From Paenibacillus piscarius (GTDB lineage Bacteria; Bacillota; Bacilli; Paenibacillales; Paenibacillaceae), in contig NZ_JAIEUI010000004.1 of the NCBI RefSeq assembly GCF_022234545.1, positions 1 to 64,000 of the forward strand: a stretch of 64,000 bases of DNA, given 5' to 3'. Below are positions 48,317 to 60,619 of the stretch, in pieces; position 1 is the stretch's first letter; each line of letters begins with the position of its first letter. A program made the position numbers and the translations under genes. The notes under the pieces are model-generated. The model saw only the letters and a program-made list of their open reading frames with translations. It ran no database searches and was not told the origin of the DNA.

Positions 48317-48556
48317 TTGAAATACATCGAATTCGGAATCGGAAACAGGTGGCTGGTACGAACGGAATTTGAACAGCCGGATGGTACAGAAGTTGAATTA
48401 AAAGGAGTGGTTCGCCCCGTTAAATTCCGCTCCTTGTACGTACGAGTCTGGCTCAGAAAGACAGTGTGGATTATGGATTCACAGGACGGCTTCAAAAAAA
48501 CGCTAAAACCGGCTAGCCGATTCAAAATTATTCTAGGTATCCGCAGCGAGCTGTAG
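48317..48556 (+). CDS. DUF3977-like small protein
   Basis: This 79-residue protein (KYIEFGIGNRWLVRTEFE, then KFRSLYVRVWLRKTVWI and GFKKTLKPASRFKIILGI) matches what I recall of the DUF3977 family, small cytosolic proteins found in Bacillus and Paenibacillus with no known role. The frame opens with a TTG and lacks a clear ribosome site, so the start is insecure. It lies alone between gmd (divergent) and uvrA (convergent). Basic and aromatic residues are plentiful, and there is no signal or membrane segment. Confidence 0.6.
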   Translation: MKYIEFGIGNRWLVRTEFEQPDGTEVELKGVVRPVKFRSLYVRVWLRKTVWIMDSQDGFKKTLKPASRFKIILGIRSEL

Positions 48557-48683
48557 AACGGGTGAACGATTTTGGAGCCCTATGCCTCATACACTTGACT
48601 TACGTGCCTTTGCGCTGCCCAATGTAATCGGTTTTCCGCATACATTTGGCCCACAGCAGACGAAAGTCATCATTCCTTTAACA

Positions 48684-48721
48684 AAAATACCCCCAAGCTC
48701 CGTCCGGACGGGCATGGGGGT
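48684..48721 (-). terminator. uvrA terminator
   Basis: On the minus strand CCCCC and GGGGG arms enclose a perfect inner palindrome CCGTCCGGACGG, followed by TATTTTTG. It lies just past the uvrA stop. Confidence 0.75.
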
Positions 48722-48739
48722 TTACTTCTTTTACTTTGT

Positions 48740-51616
<2,877 letters not shown>

Positions 51617-51673
51617 GCGGTACCTCTCCTTTATGTGAACCAATTAGAATGCCTGACACTGCTATCTATCTTC

Positions 51674-51701
51674 AAAAAGAACGGCCTGCGAAGCACCGTT
51701 C
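51674..51701 (-). terminator. terminator-like hairpin between uvrB and uvrA
   Basis: On the minus strand GAACGG (51701-51696) pairs with CCGTTC (51684-51679), enclosing an inner TGC/GCA pair, and five T residues follow. It lies about 30 bp past the uvrB stop and 60 bp before the uvrA start. Confidence 0.6.
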
Positions 51702-51728
51702 CATGAATCGTTACCTTTCGGGTCAAGC

Positions 51729-53720
51729 TCACTCTGCCCGCAGTTCAAGCAGCGCATCGCGCAGCTCGGCGGCGCGCTCGAATTGCAGGTTCTTCGCCGC
51801 GTCCTTCATCTCCGCCTCCAGACGCTGCATGAGGCTCATCTTGTCCTTCTTGCTCAGCTTGCCGCCTGCGCCGGTAAGGTAATCGGCCTTGGACTCGGCG
51901 ACCTTGGTCGCCTCGATGATGTCGCGTACCTTCTTGTTGATCGTCGTTGGCGTGATCCCGTGCTGCTCATTATAGGCCATCTGAATCTCCCGGCGGCGCC
52001 GGGTCTCGCTCATCGCCTTGTCCATGGATTCTGTAATGTTATCACCGTACATAATGACCCGGCCCTCCGAGTTACGGGCGGCCCGGCCGATCGTCTGGAT
52101 CAGCGAACGCTCCGAGCGCAGGAACCCTTCCTTGTCAGCGTCAAGGATGGCAACCAGCGATACCTCCGGCAGGTCAAGGCCTTCTCTCAGCAGGTTAATG
52201 CCCACCAGAACATGGAACACACCGAGCCGCAGATCGCGCAGAATCGCCATGCGCTCCAGCGTCTTGATGTCCGAGTGCATATAACGCACCTTGATGCCGA
52301 TCTCCTTGAAGTAATCGGTCAGGTCCTCAGACATCTTCTTGGTCAGCGTGGTCACCAGCACACGCTCATCACGCTCTACCCGCTCGCGGATCTCGCTGAT
52401 CAGATCATCGATCTGGCCCTCGGTCGGACGCACCTCGATAATCGGATCAAGCAGGCCGGTAGGACGGATAATCTGCTGCACCATCGTGTCGCAGTGCTCG
52501 GCCTCGTAAGGCCCCGGCGTAGCGGACACATAGATGATCTGGTTGACCTTCTCTTCGAATTCCTCGAATTGCAGCGGCCGGTTATCCAGCGCCGACGGCA
52601 GGCGGAAGCCATGCTCAACAAGCACTGTCTTGCGGGCGCGGTCACCGTTGTACATCGCCCGGATCTGCGGCAGCGTGACATGGGATTCATCAATGACGAT
52701 CAGCATATCGTCCGGGAAATAGTCCATTAATGTATATGGAGTCGCTCCCGGCTCACGGAAGGTCAGCGGACCGGAATAGTTCTCGATCCCGGAGCAGAAG
52801 CCGACCTCCTTCATCATCTCGATATCATAACGGGTCCGCTGCTCCAGCCGCTGGGCCTCCAGCAGCTTGCCCGACTCGCGCAGCACAGCCAGCCGTTCCT
52901 CCAGCTCCCGTTCAATATTGACCAGCGCAACCCGCATTGTCTCCTCCTGGGTAACAAAGTGGGACGCCGGGAAAATCGCAATATGCTCACGCTCGCCGAT
53001 CAGTTCACCTGTGAGAACATCAATCTCCGTAATGCGCTCGATCTCATCTCCGAACAGCTCCACACGAATCGCGTGCTCCCCCTGTGAAGCCGGGAAGATC
53101 TCGACCACATCTCCGCGTACCCGGAACGTACCGCGCACAAAGTTCATATCATTCCGCTGGTACTGGATATCCACCAGACGGCTTAGAATCTGGTTACGCG
53201 GCTTCTCCATGCCGACACGCAGCGACAGCAGCAGGCTTCCGTATTCCTGCGGCGAACCGAGGCCGTAGATACAGGATACACTCGCTACAATAATAACGTC
53301 GCGCCGTTCAAACAACGAGCTGGTTGCCGAGTGGCGGAGCTTGTCAATTTCTTCATTTATGCTGGAGTCTTTCTCAATGTAGGTGTCGGAGGAAGGAATG
53401 TACGCCTCTGGCTGGTAATAATCGTAGTAACTGACGAAGTAATCCACGGAATTGCTCGGAAAAAATTCTTTGAACTCGCTCGCCAGCTGCGCCGCAAGGG
53501 TCTTGTTGTGCGCAATCACCAGCGTAGGGCGGTTCAGCTTGGAAATCACCTGTGCGATGGTAAAGGTCTTCCCTGTACCTGTCGCTCCCAGCAGCGTCTG
53601 GTGCTTCTTGCCCTGCCGGATGCCGTCCACTAGCTCTTCTATGGCATGAGGCTGATCGCCCTGGGGGGTATACTCGGACTCCAGTTCAAAAGTCTTCGTA
53701 CTGACGACAAGATCATTCAT
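51729..53720 (-). CDS. uvrB: excinuclease ABC subunit UvrB
   Basis: UvrB verifies DNA damage and recruits UvrC. The 663 residues show Walker [13 protein letters not shown], the beta-hairpin region [16 protein letters not shown], the DEAD-like [11 protein letters not shown], helicase motifs VSATPGPYE and [14 protein letters not shown], and the C-terminal UVR motif [29 protein letters not shown] precedes the ATG. It lies upstream of uvrA on the same strand. I see no convincing LexA (DinR) box in the upstream gap 53721-53901, though the AT-rich stretch there likely holds the promoter. Confidence 0.98.
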   Translation of the reverse strand: MNDLVVSTKTFELESEYTPQGDQPHAIEELVDGIRQGKKHQTLLGATGTGKTFTIAQVISKLNRPTLVIAHNKTLAAQLASEFKEFFPSNSVDYFVSYYDYYQPEAYIPSSDTYIEKDSSINEEIDKLRHSATSSLFERRDVIIVASVSCIYGLGSPQEYGSLLLSLRVGMEKPRNQILSRLVDIQYQRNDMNFVRGTFRVRGDVVEIFPASQGEHAIRVELFGDEIERITEIDVLTGELIGEREHIAIFPASHFVTQEETMRVALVNIERELEERLAVLRESGKLLEAQRLEQRTRYDIEMMKEVGFCSGIENYSGPLTFREPGATPYTLMDYFPDDMLIVIDESHVTLPQIRAMYNGDRARKTVLVEHGFRLPSALDNRPLQFEEFEEKVNQIIYVSATPGPYEAEHCDTMVQQIIRPTGLLDPIIEVRPTEGQIDDLISEIRERVERDERVLVTTLTKKMSEDLTDYFKEIGIKVRYMHSDIKTLERMAILRDLRLGVFHVLVGINLLREGLDLPEVSLVAILDADKEGFLRSERSLIQTIGRAARNSEGRVIMYGDNITESMDKAMSETRRRREIQMAYNEQHGITPTTINKKVRDIIEATKVAESKADYLTGAGGKLSKKDKMSLMQRLEAEMKDAAKNLQFERAAELRDALLELRAE

Positions 53721-53901
53721 TTGCCCGTCTCCCCTCTATCGTCTAAAATATATGAATATATTATAATTGTAACCCAATGGCTTCCCTCTCAATACAAGGC
53801 TGAAAAATATGGAAGATAGGAATGCACGTTCCCGTTTATTATACAGTGTAGCCCTGACTGTTGCAAACCATAATATATAGAAATTTAAGGAGCCTGAATA
53901 T

Positions 53902-54705
53902 ATGGATATCACTACAATTATCGGCCTCTTGGCCGGGATTGCCGCTATGGTCGGCGGCTTCCTGTGGGAGGGCGGCAGCCTGTCCGGCCTGCTGCAGCCG
54001 AATGCTGCCCTGATCGTATTCGGCGGCACCCTCGCCGCCGTGCTGGTCAGCTTCCCGGCCTCCCGCCTCCGCAGCGCAGCGGCGGGGCTCCGGCTCGCTT
54101 TGAGCAGGCAAAATGACACCAGCCGTGAGCAGGCCGAAGAGCTGATCTCCATGGCCACGGCCGCCCGGCGCGGCGGTGTGCTGGCGCTGGAGAAGCGGGC
54201 GGAGGAGCATCCCGATCCCTTCACCCGCGAAGGGCTGTTCCTGGTTGTGGACGGGAACGATCCCGCTGAGGTCCGGCAAATTCTGGAGCTGCACATGGAC
54301 GCCCGGGAACTGAAATATGAAGGCTACGCCAAGGTTTTTGAAGCAGCCGGCGGCTATGCCCCTACCATGGGGATCATCGGCACCGTAATGGGACTGATCC
54401 GTGTGTTAGTTAACCTGACGGACCCTTCTCACCTGGGCGCTTCAATCGCTGTAGCTTTTACAGCAACACTCTATGGCGTGGCCAGCGCCAACCTGATCTT
54501 TCTGCCCATTGCCTCCAAAATCAAATCCCGCAGCCAAAGCGAGCTGAACCGCATGGAAATGCTGCTGGTCGGCATCCTGTCCCTGCAGAACGGGGATCAT
54601 CCGCATCTGGTCCGCCAAAAGCTGTCGTCCTTCCTTCCCGATAACATCCGCAGCTCAGATGCCGGAGTGAAGCCTGACAGTCCTCCCCGGGGAGAAAAGC
54701 TATGA
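53902..54705 (+). CDS. motA: flagellar motor stator protein MotA
   Basis: This 267-residue stator subunit has four transmembrane helices (start ITTIIGLLAGIAAMVGGFLWEGG; helices 3 and 4 around YAPTMGIIGTVMGLIRVLVNL and IAVAFTATLYGVASANLIFLP). The conserved proline in APTMGIIGT and the cytosolic loop with charged residues (ALEKRAEEHPDPFTREG) that touch FliG are present. It overlaps motB by 4 nt. The likely coupling ion is H+ or Na+; the sequence does not settle it for me. No other flagellar genes are in the window. Confidence 0.93.
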   Translation: MDITTIIGLLAGIAAMVGGFLWEGGSLSGLLQPNAALIVFGGTLAAVLVSFPASRLRSAAAGLRLALSRQNDTSREQAEELISMATAARRGGVLALEKRAEEHPDPFTREGLFLVVDGNDPAEVRQILELHMDARELKYEGYAKVFEAAGGYAPTMGIIGTVMGLIRVLVNLTDPSHLGASIAVAFTATLYGVASANLIFLPIASKIKSRSQSELNRMEMLLVGILSLQNGDHPHLVRQKLSSFLPDNIRSSDAGVKPDSPPRGEKL

Positions 54706-55586
54706 GGCAAAGAAACCGCAGGCAGCGCAACGTTCCGGCCAGCACCGAGAGCCATGACCGCTGGATGATTACCTATGCCGATCTGATCACTCTGCTGCTC
54801 ATTTTCTTCGTCATTTTATATGCCATGAGCAGCCTGGACACGCAGAAATATGCGATTGTTACCGGGTCGCTGTCGGATACCTTCAAGAGCGGCAGTGCGG
54901 TTCTGGAGGGCGGAAACGGATTGCTGGACGGATCCAAAGACAGCGATGGGGCGGCGTCCTCAAAAGGACAGGAGGAAGGCGGCAGCTCTTCGGCAGGACA
55001 GCCTGCGGGCGGGAGCGGGCAGAATGGAGCCGCAGCCGGCAGCCCCGCACCGGGACAGCAGGAGGATACGGGGGAGCATCAGCCTACGGCGCGTGAGCTT
55101 GCTTTTCGTGAGCAGGAGGAGAAGCTGGCCGCCCTTATGGGTGTGATCACACAATATGTGAAGGAGAATAATCTGGGGGAACAGATCTTTGTGGCGGACA
55201 AGCCGCAGGGGATAGCGATTACCCTGAGCGACCGCTTCCTGTTCGATGCGGGCCGGGCTGAGCTGAAGCCGCCTGCCTTCCCTGCGCTGCGCCAGCTGTC
55301 CGGTCTGTTCCGCGGCATCGGGGCGACGATCAGCATCGAAGGCCACACCGACAACGTCCCCGTAACTCCCGGGTCGGTATACAGGGACAACTGGGAGCTG
55401 TCCGGCGCCCGCGCCATGTCCGTGCTGCGCTTCTTCCTGGACACGGAGGGGCTGAGTCCTGAGCATTTCCAGTATGCCGGTTATGCCGATACCCGGCCTG
55501 CCTATGACAATTCAACAGCCGAAGGACGGCAGCGGAACCGCCGGGTGGAACTGATTGTACTGCGACAGCTTCAGGAAGAAGACTAG
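54702..55586 (+). CDS. motB: flagellar motor stator protein MotB
   Basis: This 294-residue partner of MotA has one N-terminal helix with the ion-binding aspartate in WMITYADLITLLLIFFVILYA (first part only cited: YADLITLLL). A Gly/Ser/Ala/Gln-rich linker follows (about residues 75-130), longer than usual. The OmpA-like peptidoglycan-binding domain (about 170-285) has FDAGRAELKP, SIEGHTDNVPV and the C-terminal GRQRNRRVELIVLR. It overlaps motA by 4 nt. A hairpin follows, shared with gcvH. Confidence 0.93.
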   Translation: MRQRNRRQRNVPASTESHDRWMITYADLITLLLIFFVILYAMSSLDTQKYAIVTGSLSDTFKSGSAVLEGGNGLLDGSKDSDGAASSKGQEEGGSSSAGQPAGGSGQNGAAAGSPAPGQQEDTGEHQPTARELAFREQEEKLAALMGVITQYVKENNLGEQIFVADKPQGIAITLSDRFLFDAGRAELKPPAFPALRQLSGLFRGIGATISIEGHTDNVPVTPGSVYRDNWELSGARAMSVLRFFLDTEGLSPEHFQYAGYADTRPAYDNSTAEGRQRNRRVELIVLRQLQEED

Positions 55587-55616
55587 TTGATCTATCCCGC
55601 TTAATGCAGACAAGCC

Positions 55617-55681
55617 AAACAGGCAGACCTCTCACATTAGTAACATCTAATGTCAAGAGTGTCTGCCTATTCTGCCTGTTT
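55617..55681. terminator. branched hairpin, probable bidirectional terminator
   Basis: AGGCAGAC (55621-55628) pairs with GTCTGCCT (55661-55668), with an inner perfect ACATTAG/CTAATGT (55634-55640, 55647-55653). A competing outer pairing, AAACAGG/CCTGTTT, also exists. It lies between the convergent motB and gcvH genes. Confidence 0.6.
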
Positions 55682-55725
55682 AAGTATATTCTCATCCAGC
55701 CTTTGCCCGTTGAGTCCGCGCCGTA

Positions 55726-56118
55726 TTATTCGCCGATCAGTTGCTTGTAAGCAGCCGCATCCAGCAGGCCGGATACTGCGTCTGCGAATTCACCGTCCAG
55801 CTCCAGCTCAAAAATCCACCCGTCCCCGTACGGCTGATCGTTGATCAGCTCCGGGCTGGCCTCCAGGGCATCGTTGATTCTGGTGACTTTACCCGATACA
55901 GGGGAATACAGCTCCGACACCGTCTTCACGGATTCGATGCTGCCCACACTGTCGCCTGCGGAGATGGCTGCGCCGACTTCCGGAAACTCTACGAACACGA
56001 TGTCGCCAAGCAGATGCTGCGCATGATCCGTAATCCCTACACGTACAACGCGTCCCTCACCCTGCTGTGCCCATTCATGCTCTTCGCTGTATAGCAGGTT
56101 GTCCAGCACTTCACTCAT
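55726..56118 (-). CDS. gcvH: glycine cleavage system H protein
   Basis: GcvH is the lipoyl carrier that shuttles the aminomethyl group among the P, T and L proteins. The 130 residues are the usual size. The lipoylated lysine is in GSIESVKTVSELYSPVSG (about residue 65), with LYSEEHEWAQ at the N-terminus and GDGWIFELEL near the C-terminus. It lies next to, but divergent from, gcvT-gcvPA-gcvPB and is thus outside the riboswitch leader. Confidence 0.97.
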   Translation of the reverse strand: MSEVLDNLLYSEEHEWAQQGEGRVVRVGITDHAQHLLGDIVFVEFPEVGAAISAGDSVGSIESVKTVSELYSPVSGKVTRINDALEASPELINDQPYGDGWIFELELDGEFADAVSGLLDAAAYKQLIGE

Positions 56119-56165
56119 TTCTTTCGCCGCCTCTTTTCCATGTTTGGAGTTCTAAATTTAGTTAT

Positions 56166-56195
56166 AGCCTAAGTTATCACCTTGCCTAATGTCAA
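56166..56195 (-). promoter_or_regulatory. candidate promoter of gcvH
   Basis: On the minus strand a perfect TTGACA (56195-56190) is followed after 18 nt by TAGGCT (56171-56166), about 50 bp before the gcvH start. The -10 match is weak. Confidence 0.4.
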
Positions 56196-56243
56196 TATAA
56201 CTGACAGTAAAATTAAATTTGTCAAACTTTTGACGATTTTGGA

Positions 56244-56273
56244 TTGACAGCACACTTGTAAACCCGGTTTAAT
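56244..56273 (+). promoter_or_regulatory. promoter of the gcvT-gcvPA-gcvPB operon
   Basis: A perfect TTGACA (56244-56249), an 18-nt spacer and TTTAAT (56268-56273) lead to a start near 56280, ahead of the riboswitch. A short inverted repeat GTCAA/TTGAC lies just upstream (about 56221-56234). Confidence 0.65.
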
Positions 56274-56312
56274 GGAGACAGCAGAATAACATATGGTTTG
56301 CGGATGATGGCA

Positions 56313-56503
56313 GAGGGAGAGACTGTCTCACGGAAGACAGCGCCGAAGGAGTAAGCCCGGGACGGGTGAATCTCTCAGGCAAAAGGACCTTGGCCGGACG
56401 CATCTCTGGAGAGCATCCAGACGCCTGCAATGCAGGCCTTACGGATCACCAACGGGGAAACCTGCACCTTGCTGCAGGGTAACTCTCAGGTACAAAGGAC
56501 AGA
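56313..56503 (+). promoter_or_regulatory. tandem glycine riboswitch
   Basis: Two consecutive glycine aptamers are visible. The first (about 56313-56400) has GGAGAGACTG, the CTGTCT/AGACAG stem, CGCCGAAGGAGTAAGCCCGG and GGTGAATCTCTCAGGCAAAAGGACC. The second (about 56400-56503) has CTCTGGAGAGCATCCAGACGCC, ACCAACGGGGAAACC and GGTAACTCTCAGGTACAAAGGAC. This is the classic gcvT leader. Glycine is expected to switch the operon on. It occupies most of the non-coding stretch 56119-56609. Confidence 0.97.
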
Positions 56504-56558
56504 GCGAAAGTCTATTTTATGCGCGTTGTGCATGGATGGATTTTTGCCTGTCCTTTTT
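56494..56558 (+). terminator. riboswitch-controlled terminator
   Basis: AAAGGACAG (56494-56502), the 3' end of the second aptamer, can pair perfectly with CTGTCCTTT (56548-56556), followed by TT. An inner hairpin ATGCGC/GTGCAT shortens the loop. Glycine-bound aptamer and terminator would compete for the same bases, which predicts activation by glycine. Confidence 0.6.
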
Positions 56559-56609
56559 CGCATGTCCACCGGCTAAGAAGTGATGTAAACAGACCAAGGG
56601 AGTGACGAG

Positions 56610-57734
56610 ATGGAGTCTTTGAGAAGAACGCCTTTGTATGACCTCTATTCCGCGTATGCGGAGGCCAGATGCATCGATTTCGGCGGCTGGGAGCTGCCGG
56701 TGCAGTTCACCGGCATTGTGAAGGAGCATGAAGCGGTCCGGCAGCAGGCCGGGCTGTTCGATGTATCCCACATGGGGGAATTCATGGTGACCGGAGCAGG
56801 TGCGGAAGCCTTCCTCCAGCGCGTAACCACGAATGATGTCAGCCGCCTTGCGGACGGCGCCGCGCAATATACCCTCATGCTCTATCCGAACGGCGGGGTC
56901 GTTGACGATCTGCTCGTCTACCGGCTCGGCACTGAGCGCTATATGCTTGTCGTCAATGCCTCCAACATCGATAAGGACTTCGAGTGGCTGCAGCAGCATC
57001 TGACCGCTGAATTCAGCGGAGTCACCCTGAAGGATATTTCCGGTGAGACCATCCTGATCGCCTTGCAGGGACCGCTGGCTGAGACCATTCTTGCCCAGGT
57101 CACGCAGGCTCCCGTTCAGGAGCTTAAGCCCTTCCACTTCCTTGAGCACGCCGAGGTCTGCGGCGCTGATGTCCTGCTCTCCCGCACCGGCTACACCGGT
57201 GAGGACGGCTTCGAGCTGTACGCCCCGGCGGAGGCAGCGGCTGCAATCTGGAACGGCCTGCTGGCCGCAGGCGCTCCGCATGGCCTGACCCCGGCCGGAC
57301 TCGGCGCACGCGACACACTCCGCTTCGAGGCCAAGCTGCCGCTGTACGGCCAGGAGCTGTCGGCGGAGATCACGCCGCTGGAGGCAGGGCTCCAGTTCTT
57401 CGTGAAGCTGGACAAGACGGACTTTATCGGCCGCGAAGCCCTGCTGAAGCAGAAGGAAGCAGGCCTGCCGCGCCGCCTGGTCGGGCTGGAGATGATCGAC
57501 CGCGGCATCCCGCGCTCCCACTATCCCGTGTATGCGGACGGGGTGAAGATCGGTGAAGTCACGACCGGCACCCAGTCCCCGACCCTGAAGCGCAATCTCG
57601 GACTCGCTCTGCTGGACGCCGCCTATACGGAGCTGGGCACAGAGGTGTTCGTGGAGATTCGCGGCAAGCAGCTCAAGGCTGCCGTAGTCAAAGCCCCATT
57701 CTACAAAAAGAGCCAAGGAGTGAAGCCGCAATGA
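56610..57734 (+). CDS. gcvT: aminomethyltransferase (glycine cleavage T protein)
   Basis: GcvT transfers the methylene group from the H-protein arm to tetrahydrofolate, releasing ammonia. The 374 residues have the folate-binding domain with [20 protein letters not shown], the catalytic aspartate region [12 protein letters not shown], and the [14 protein letters not shown] and [18 protein letters not shown] motifs. AAGGGAG precedes the ATG. It is the first gene behind the riboswitch and overlaps gcvPA by 4 nt. Confidence 0.97.
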   Translation: MESLRRTPLYDLYSAYAEARCIDFGGWELPVQFTGIVKEHEAVRQQAGLFDVSHMGEFMVTGAGAEAFLQRVTTNDVSRLADGAAQYTLMLYPNGGVVDDLLVYRLGTERYMLVVNASNIDKDFEWLQQHLTAEFSGVTLKDISGETILIALQGPLAETILAQVTQAPVQELKPFHFLEHAEVCGADVLLSRTGYTGEDGFELYAPAEAAAAIWNGLLAAGAPHGLTPAGLGARDTLRFEAKLPLYGQELSAEITPLEAGLQFFVKLDKTDFIGREALLKQKEAGLPRRLVGLEMIDRGIPRSHYPVYADGVKIGEVTTGTQSPTLKRNLGLALLDAAYTELGTEVFVEIRGKQLKAAVVKAPFYKKSQGVKPQ

Positions 57735-59083
57735 AGCACCGCTATCTGCCCATGACGGAGCAGGACCGCGCAGAAATGCTGGAAACCGTCGGAATTCAAT
57801 CCGTCGAAGAGCTGTTCGCCGATATTCCGCAGTCGGTCCGCTACCAGGGAACGCTGCCGGTATCTGAGGCACTGGATGAGTACGCACTCCTTCGCCATAT
57901 GAAAGCCCTGGCCGACAAAAACGCCGATTTCGACACCCATGCCAGCTTCCTGGGGGCCGGATTATATGACCATCACGTTCCGGTCGTCATTAACCATGTC
58001 ATTTCCCGTTCTGAATTCTATACTGCCTATACGCCTTACCAGCCGGAGATCAGCCAGGGCGAGCTTCAGGCGATCTTTGAATTCCAGTCCTATATCTGCG
58101 AGCTGACCGGCATGAAGGTGGCCAATGCCAGCATGTACGACGGCGCAACAGCCCTGTCCGAAGCCGCTGTACTGGCCGCAGGCGCAACCAAACGCAAAAA
58201 GCTGATTGTCTCCCGCACCGTTCATCCGGAAGCGCGCCAGGTGCTGCGCACCTCCGCCAATGCCTGGGGCCTGCAGATTGTGGAGATTGGCTACAAGGAT
58301 GGTGTTACTGATCTCGCCAAGCTGGCTGAAGCCATTGACGGCGAGACCGCCGCTGTCCTGGTGCAGTCGCCGAACTTCTTCGGCGGCATTGAGGACCTGC
58401 GTCAGATCGAACCGCTGGTTCATGCAGCCAAAGGGCTGCTTGTGGTCAGCGCGAATCCGATCGCGCTCGGTGTGCTGGAAGCGCCCGGCAAGCTGGGCGC
58501 AGACATTGTGGTCGGCGACGCGCAGCCGCTGGGCATCGCTGCCTCGCTGGGCGGTCCGACCTGCGGATTCTTCGCCGTGGCTGAGCCGCTGATGCGGCGG
58601 ATGCCGGGCCGGATCGTCGGCCAGACGGTGGACCGCAGCGGCAAGCGCGGCTTCGTGCTGACGCTGCAGGCGCGGGAGCAGCATATCCGCCGCGAGAAGG
58701 CGACGTCGAATATCTGCTCCAACCAGGCGCTGCTGGCGCTGTGCGCTTCTGTCTACTTGTCTGTGATGGGCAAGGAAGGCATGCGCGAGGTCGGCGGGCT
58801 GAACATCCGCAAGAGCCATTACGCTGCCGGACGGCTGGCTGAGGTTAAGGGTGCAGAGCGTGTCTTCACCGCCCCGTTCTTCAATGAATTCGTCCTGAAG
58901 CTCCCGGAGGGCAGCAGTGTAAGTGCGGTGAACTCCAAGCTGCTGAAGGCAGGCTATCTGGGCGGCTACGACCTGGGCCGGGATTATCCCGAGCTGGCCG
59001 GACATATGCTGATTGCCGTAACCGAGAAGAGAAGCAAAGCCGAAATTGATGAATTTGCCGAAGCACTGGAGGGCTGTCTATGA
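57731..59083 (+). CDS. gcvPA: glycine dehydrogenase (decarboxylating) subunit 1
   Basis: This 450-residue protein is the N-terminal half of the split P protein. With GcvPB it decarboxylates glycine and loads H protein. Motifs include [37 protein letters not shown], and [10 protein letters not shown] with [14 protein letters not shown]. The half-site form lacks the PLP lysine, which is in subunit 2. It overlaps gcvT and gcvPB by 4 nt each, so translation of the three is coupled. Confidence 0.97.
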   Translation: MKHRYLPMTEQDRAEMLETVGIQSVEELFADIPQSVRYQGTLPVSEALDEYALLRHMKALADKNADFDTHASFLGAGLYDHHVPVVINHVISRSEFYTAYTPYQPEISQGELQAIFEFQSYICELTGMKVANASMYDGATALSEAAVLAAGATKRKKLIVSRTVHPEARQVLRTSANAWGLQIVEIGYKDGVTDLAKLAEAIDGETAAVLVQSPNFFGGIEDLRQIEPLVHAAKGLLVVSANPIALGVLEAPGKLGADIVVGDAQPLGIAASLGGPTCGFFAVAEPLMRRMPGRIVGQTVDRSGKRGFVLTLQAREQHIRREKATSNICSNQALLALCASVYLSVMGKEGMREVGGLNIRKSHYAAGRLAEVKGAERVFTAPFFNEFVLKLPEGSSVSAVNSKLLKAGYLGGYDLGRDYPELAGHMLIAVTEKRSKAEIDEFAEALEGCL

Positions 59084-60540
59084 AACCGGAACAGAGTCTG
59101 ATTTTTGAATTAAGCCGCCCCGGCCGCTCGGCCTACTCCCTGCCTGTATGCGATGTGCCGGAGGAAGAAAGCCTGGAGGCGCTGATTCCCGGAGGCCTGC
59201 TGCGCGAAGAGCCGGTGGTGCTGCCGGAGGTCTCCGAGGTCGATGTCATCCGCCACTATACCGCGCTGTCCCGGCGTAACTTCGGGGTCGATAACGGCTT
59301 CTATCCGCTCGGCTCCTGCACGATGAAATACAATCCGAAGATCAACGAGGATGTCGCCCGCTTCCCGGGCCTTGCGAAGATTCACCCGTATCAGCCGGAG
59401 GAGAGCATCCAGGGTGCGCTTGAGCTGATGTACACGCTGCAAAAGGATCTCGCCGGACTGACCGGCATGGACGCCGTCTCCCTGCAGCCTGCTGCCGGAG
59501 CACACGGCGAATGGACCGGTCTGATGATGATCCGCGCCTACCACGAGAGCCGCGGCGAGGTCCGCTCCAAGGTGATCGTGCCGGATTCCTCGCACGGCAC
59601 CAACCCGGCCAGCGCCGCAGCGGCCGGCCTGCAGACCGTCACCATCCCCTCCAATGAGAAGGGTATGGTGGATCTGGAAGCATTGAAGGCAGCGGTGGGC
59701 AGCGACACGGCGGCGCTGATGCTCACGAACCCGAGCACGCTCGGACTGTTCGAGACGCAGATCGTCGAGATCGCAGCGATTGTGCACGAAGCAGGCGGCC
59801 TGCTCTATTATGACGGCGCGAACTCCAACGCTATTATGGGCATCACCCGCCCGGGCGATATGGGCTTCGATGTCGTGCATCTCAACCTGCACAAGACGAT
59901 GAGCACGCCGCACGGCGGCGGCGGACCGGGAGCCGGACCGGTCGGCGTGAAGGCGAAGCTGATCCCGTTCCTGCCGCAGCCTACGGTGGCACGCAGCGAG
60001 GACGGCAGCTTCACGCTGGACTGCGGCGGGCCGGAATCGATCGGCCGCGTCAAAGCCTTTTACGGTAACTTCGGCATTCTGGTCCGCGCTTATGCCTATA
60101 TCCGCACCTACGGGCCGGAGGGTCTGCGCGAGGTATCGGAGAACGCGGTGCTGAACGCCAACTATATGATGCACCGGCTGGCACCATACTTCGAGATCCC
60201 CTTCCCGGGGGTCTGCAAGCATGAATTCGTGATGTCCGGCAAGAACCTTAAGCAATACGGGGTGCGCACTCTCGATGTAGCTAAGCGGCTGCTGGACTTC
60301 GGCTATCATCCGCCAACCGTCTACTTCCCGCTGACCGTAGAGGAATGCATGATGATTGAGCCGACCGAGACCGAGAGCAAGGAGACGCTTGACGGCTTCA
60401 TTGAGACGATGATCCAGATCGTCAAGGAAGCGGAAGAGACACCTGAGATCGTGATCAATGCGCCGCATACGACAGAGATCAGCCGTCTCGATGAGACACA
60501 GGCCGCGCGGAAGCCGGTACTGAACTGCTCCTGCGGATAG
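59080..60540 (+). CDS. gcvPB: glycine dehydrogenase (decarboxylating) subunit 2
   Basis: This 486-residue protein is the PLP-bearing half of the split P protein. It shows [47 protein letters not shown] and the PLP-lysine motif [26 protein letters not shown], of which the lysine is in [16 protein letters not shown]. It ends in a cysteine-containing tail, NCSCG. It is the last gene of the operon and is followed by a perfect terminator. Confidence 0.97.
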   Translation: MKPEQSLIFELSRPGRSAYSLPVCDVPEEESLEALIPGGLLREEPVVLPEVSEVDVIRHYTALSRRNFGVDNGFYPLGSCTMKYNPKINEDVARFPGLAKIHPYQPEESIQGALELMYTLQKDLAGLTGMDAVSLQPAAGAHGEWTGLMMIRAYHESRGEVRSKVIVPDSSHGTNPASAAAAGLQTVTIPSNEKGMVDLEALKAAVGSDTAALMLTNPSTLGLFETQIVEIAAIVHEAGGLLYYDGANSNAIMGITRPGDMGFDVVHLNLHKTMSTPHGGGGPGAGPVGVKAKLIPFLPQPTVARSEDGSFTLDCGGPESIGRVKAFYGNFGILVRAYAYIRTYGPEGLREVSENAVLNANYMMHRLAPYFEIPFPGVCKHEFVMSGKNLKQYGVRTLDVAKRLLDFGYHPPTVYFPLTVEECMMIEPTETESKETLDGFIETMIQIVKEAEETPEIVINAPHTTEISRLDETQAARKPVLNCSCG

Positions 60541-60557
60541 ACCGCGTGCATATGACA

Positions 60558-60600
60558 AATAGCCGGGCCAGAGATACCTCAGTATCGCTGCCCGGCTATT
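60558..60600. terminator. terminator after gcvPB
   Basis: A perfect 11-bp inverted repeat (AATAGCCGGGC, 60558-60568, with GCCCGGCTATT, 60590-60600) lies between gcvPB and the convergent LuxR-type gene. It can work in both directions. Confidence 0.85.
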
Positions 60601-60619
60601 CTGTATGTATATGCGCTTA

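Noticed and set aside
53721..53901. SOS (LexA/DinR) box upstream of uvrB
   Set aside because: No GAAC-N4-GTTC-type palindrome could be found; only AT-rich promoter-like sequence.
53721..53901. Sigma-D promoter before motA
   Set aside because: I looked for TAAA and GCCGATAT-type elements and found no acceptable pair.
53736..54296. 186-codon frame opposite motA
   Set aside because: Antisense to the clear motA gene; Ser/Arg-rich shadow without a plausible start.
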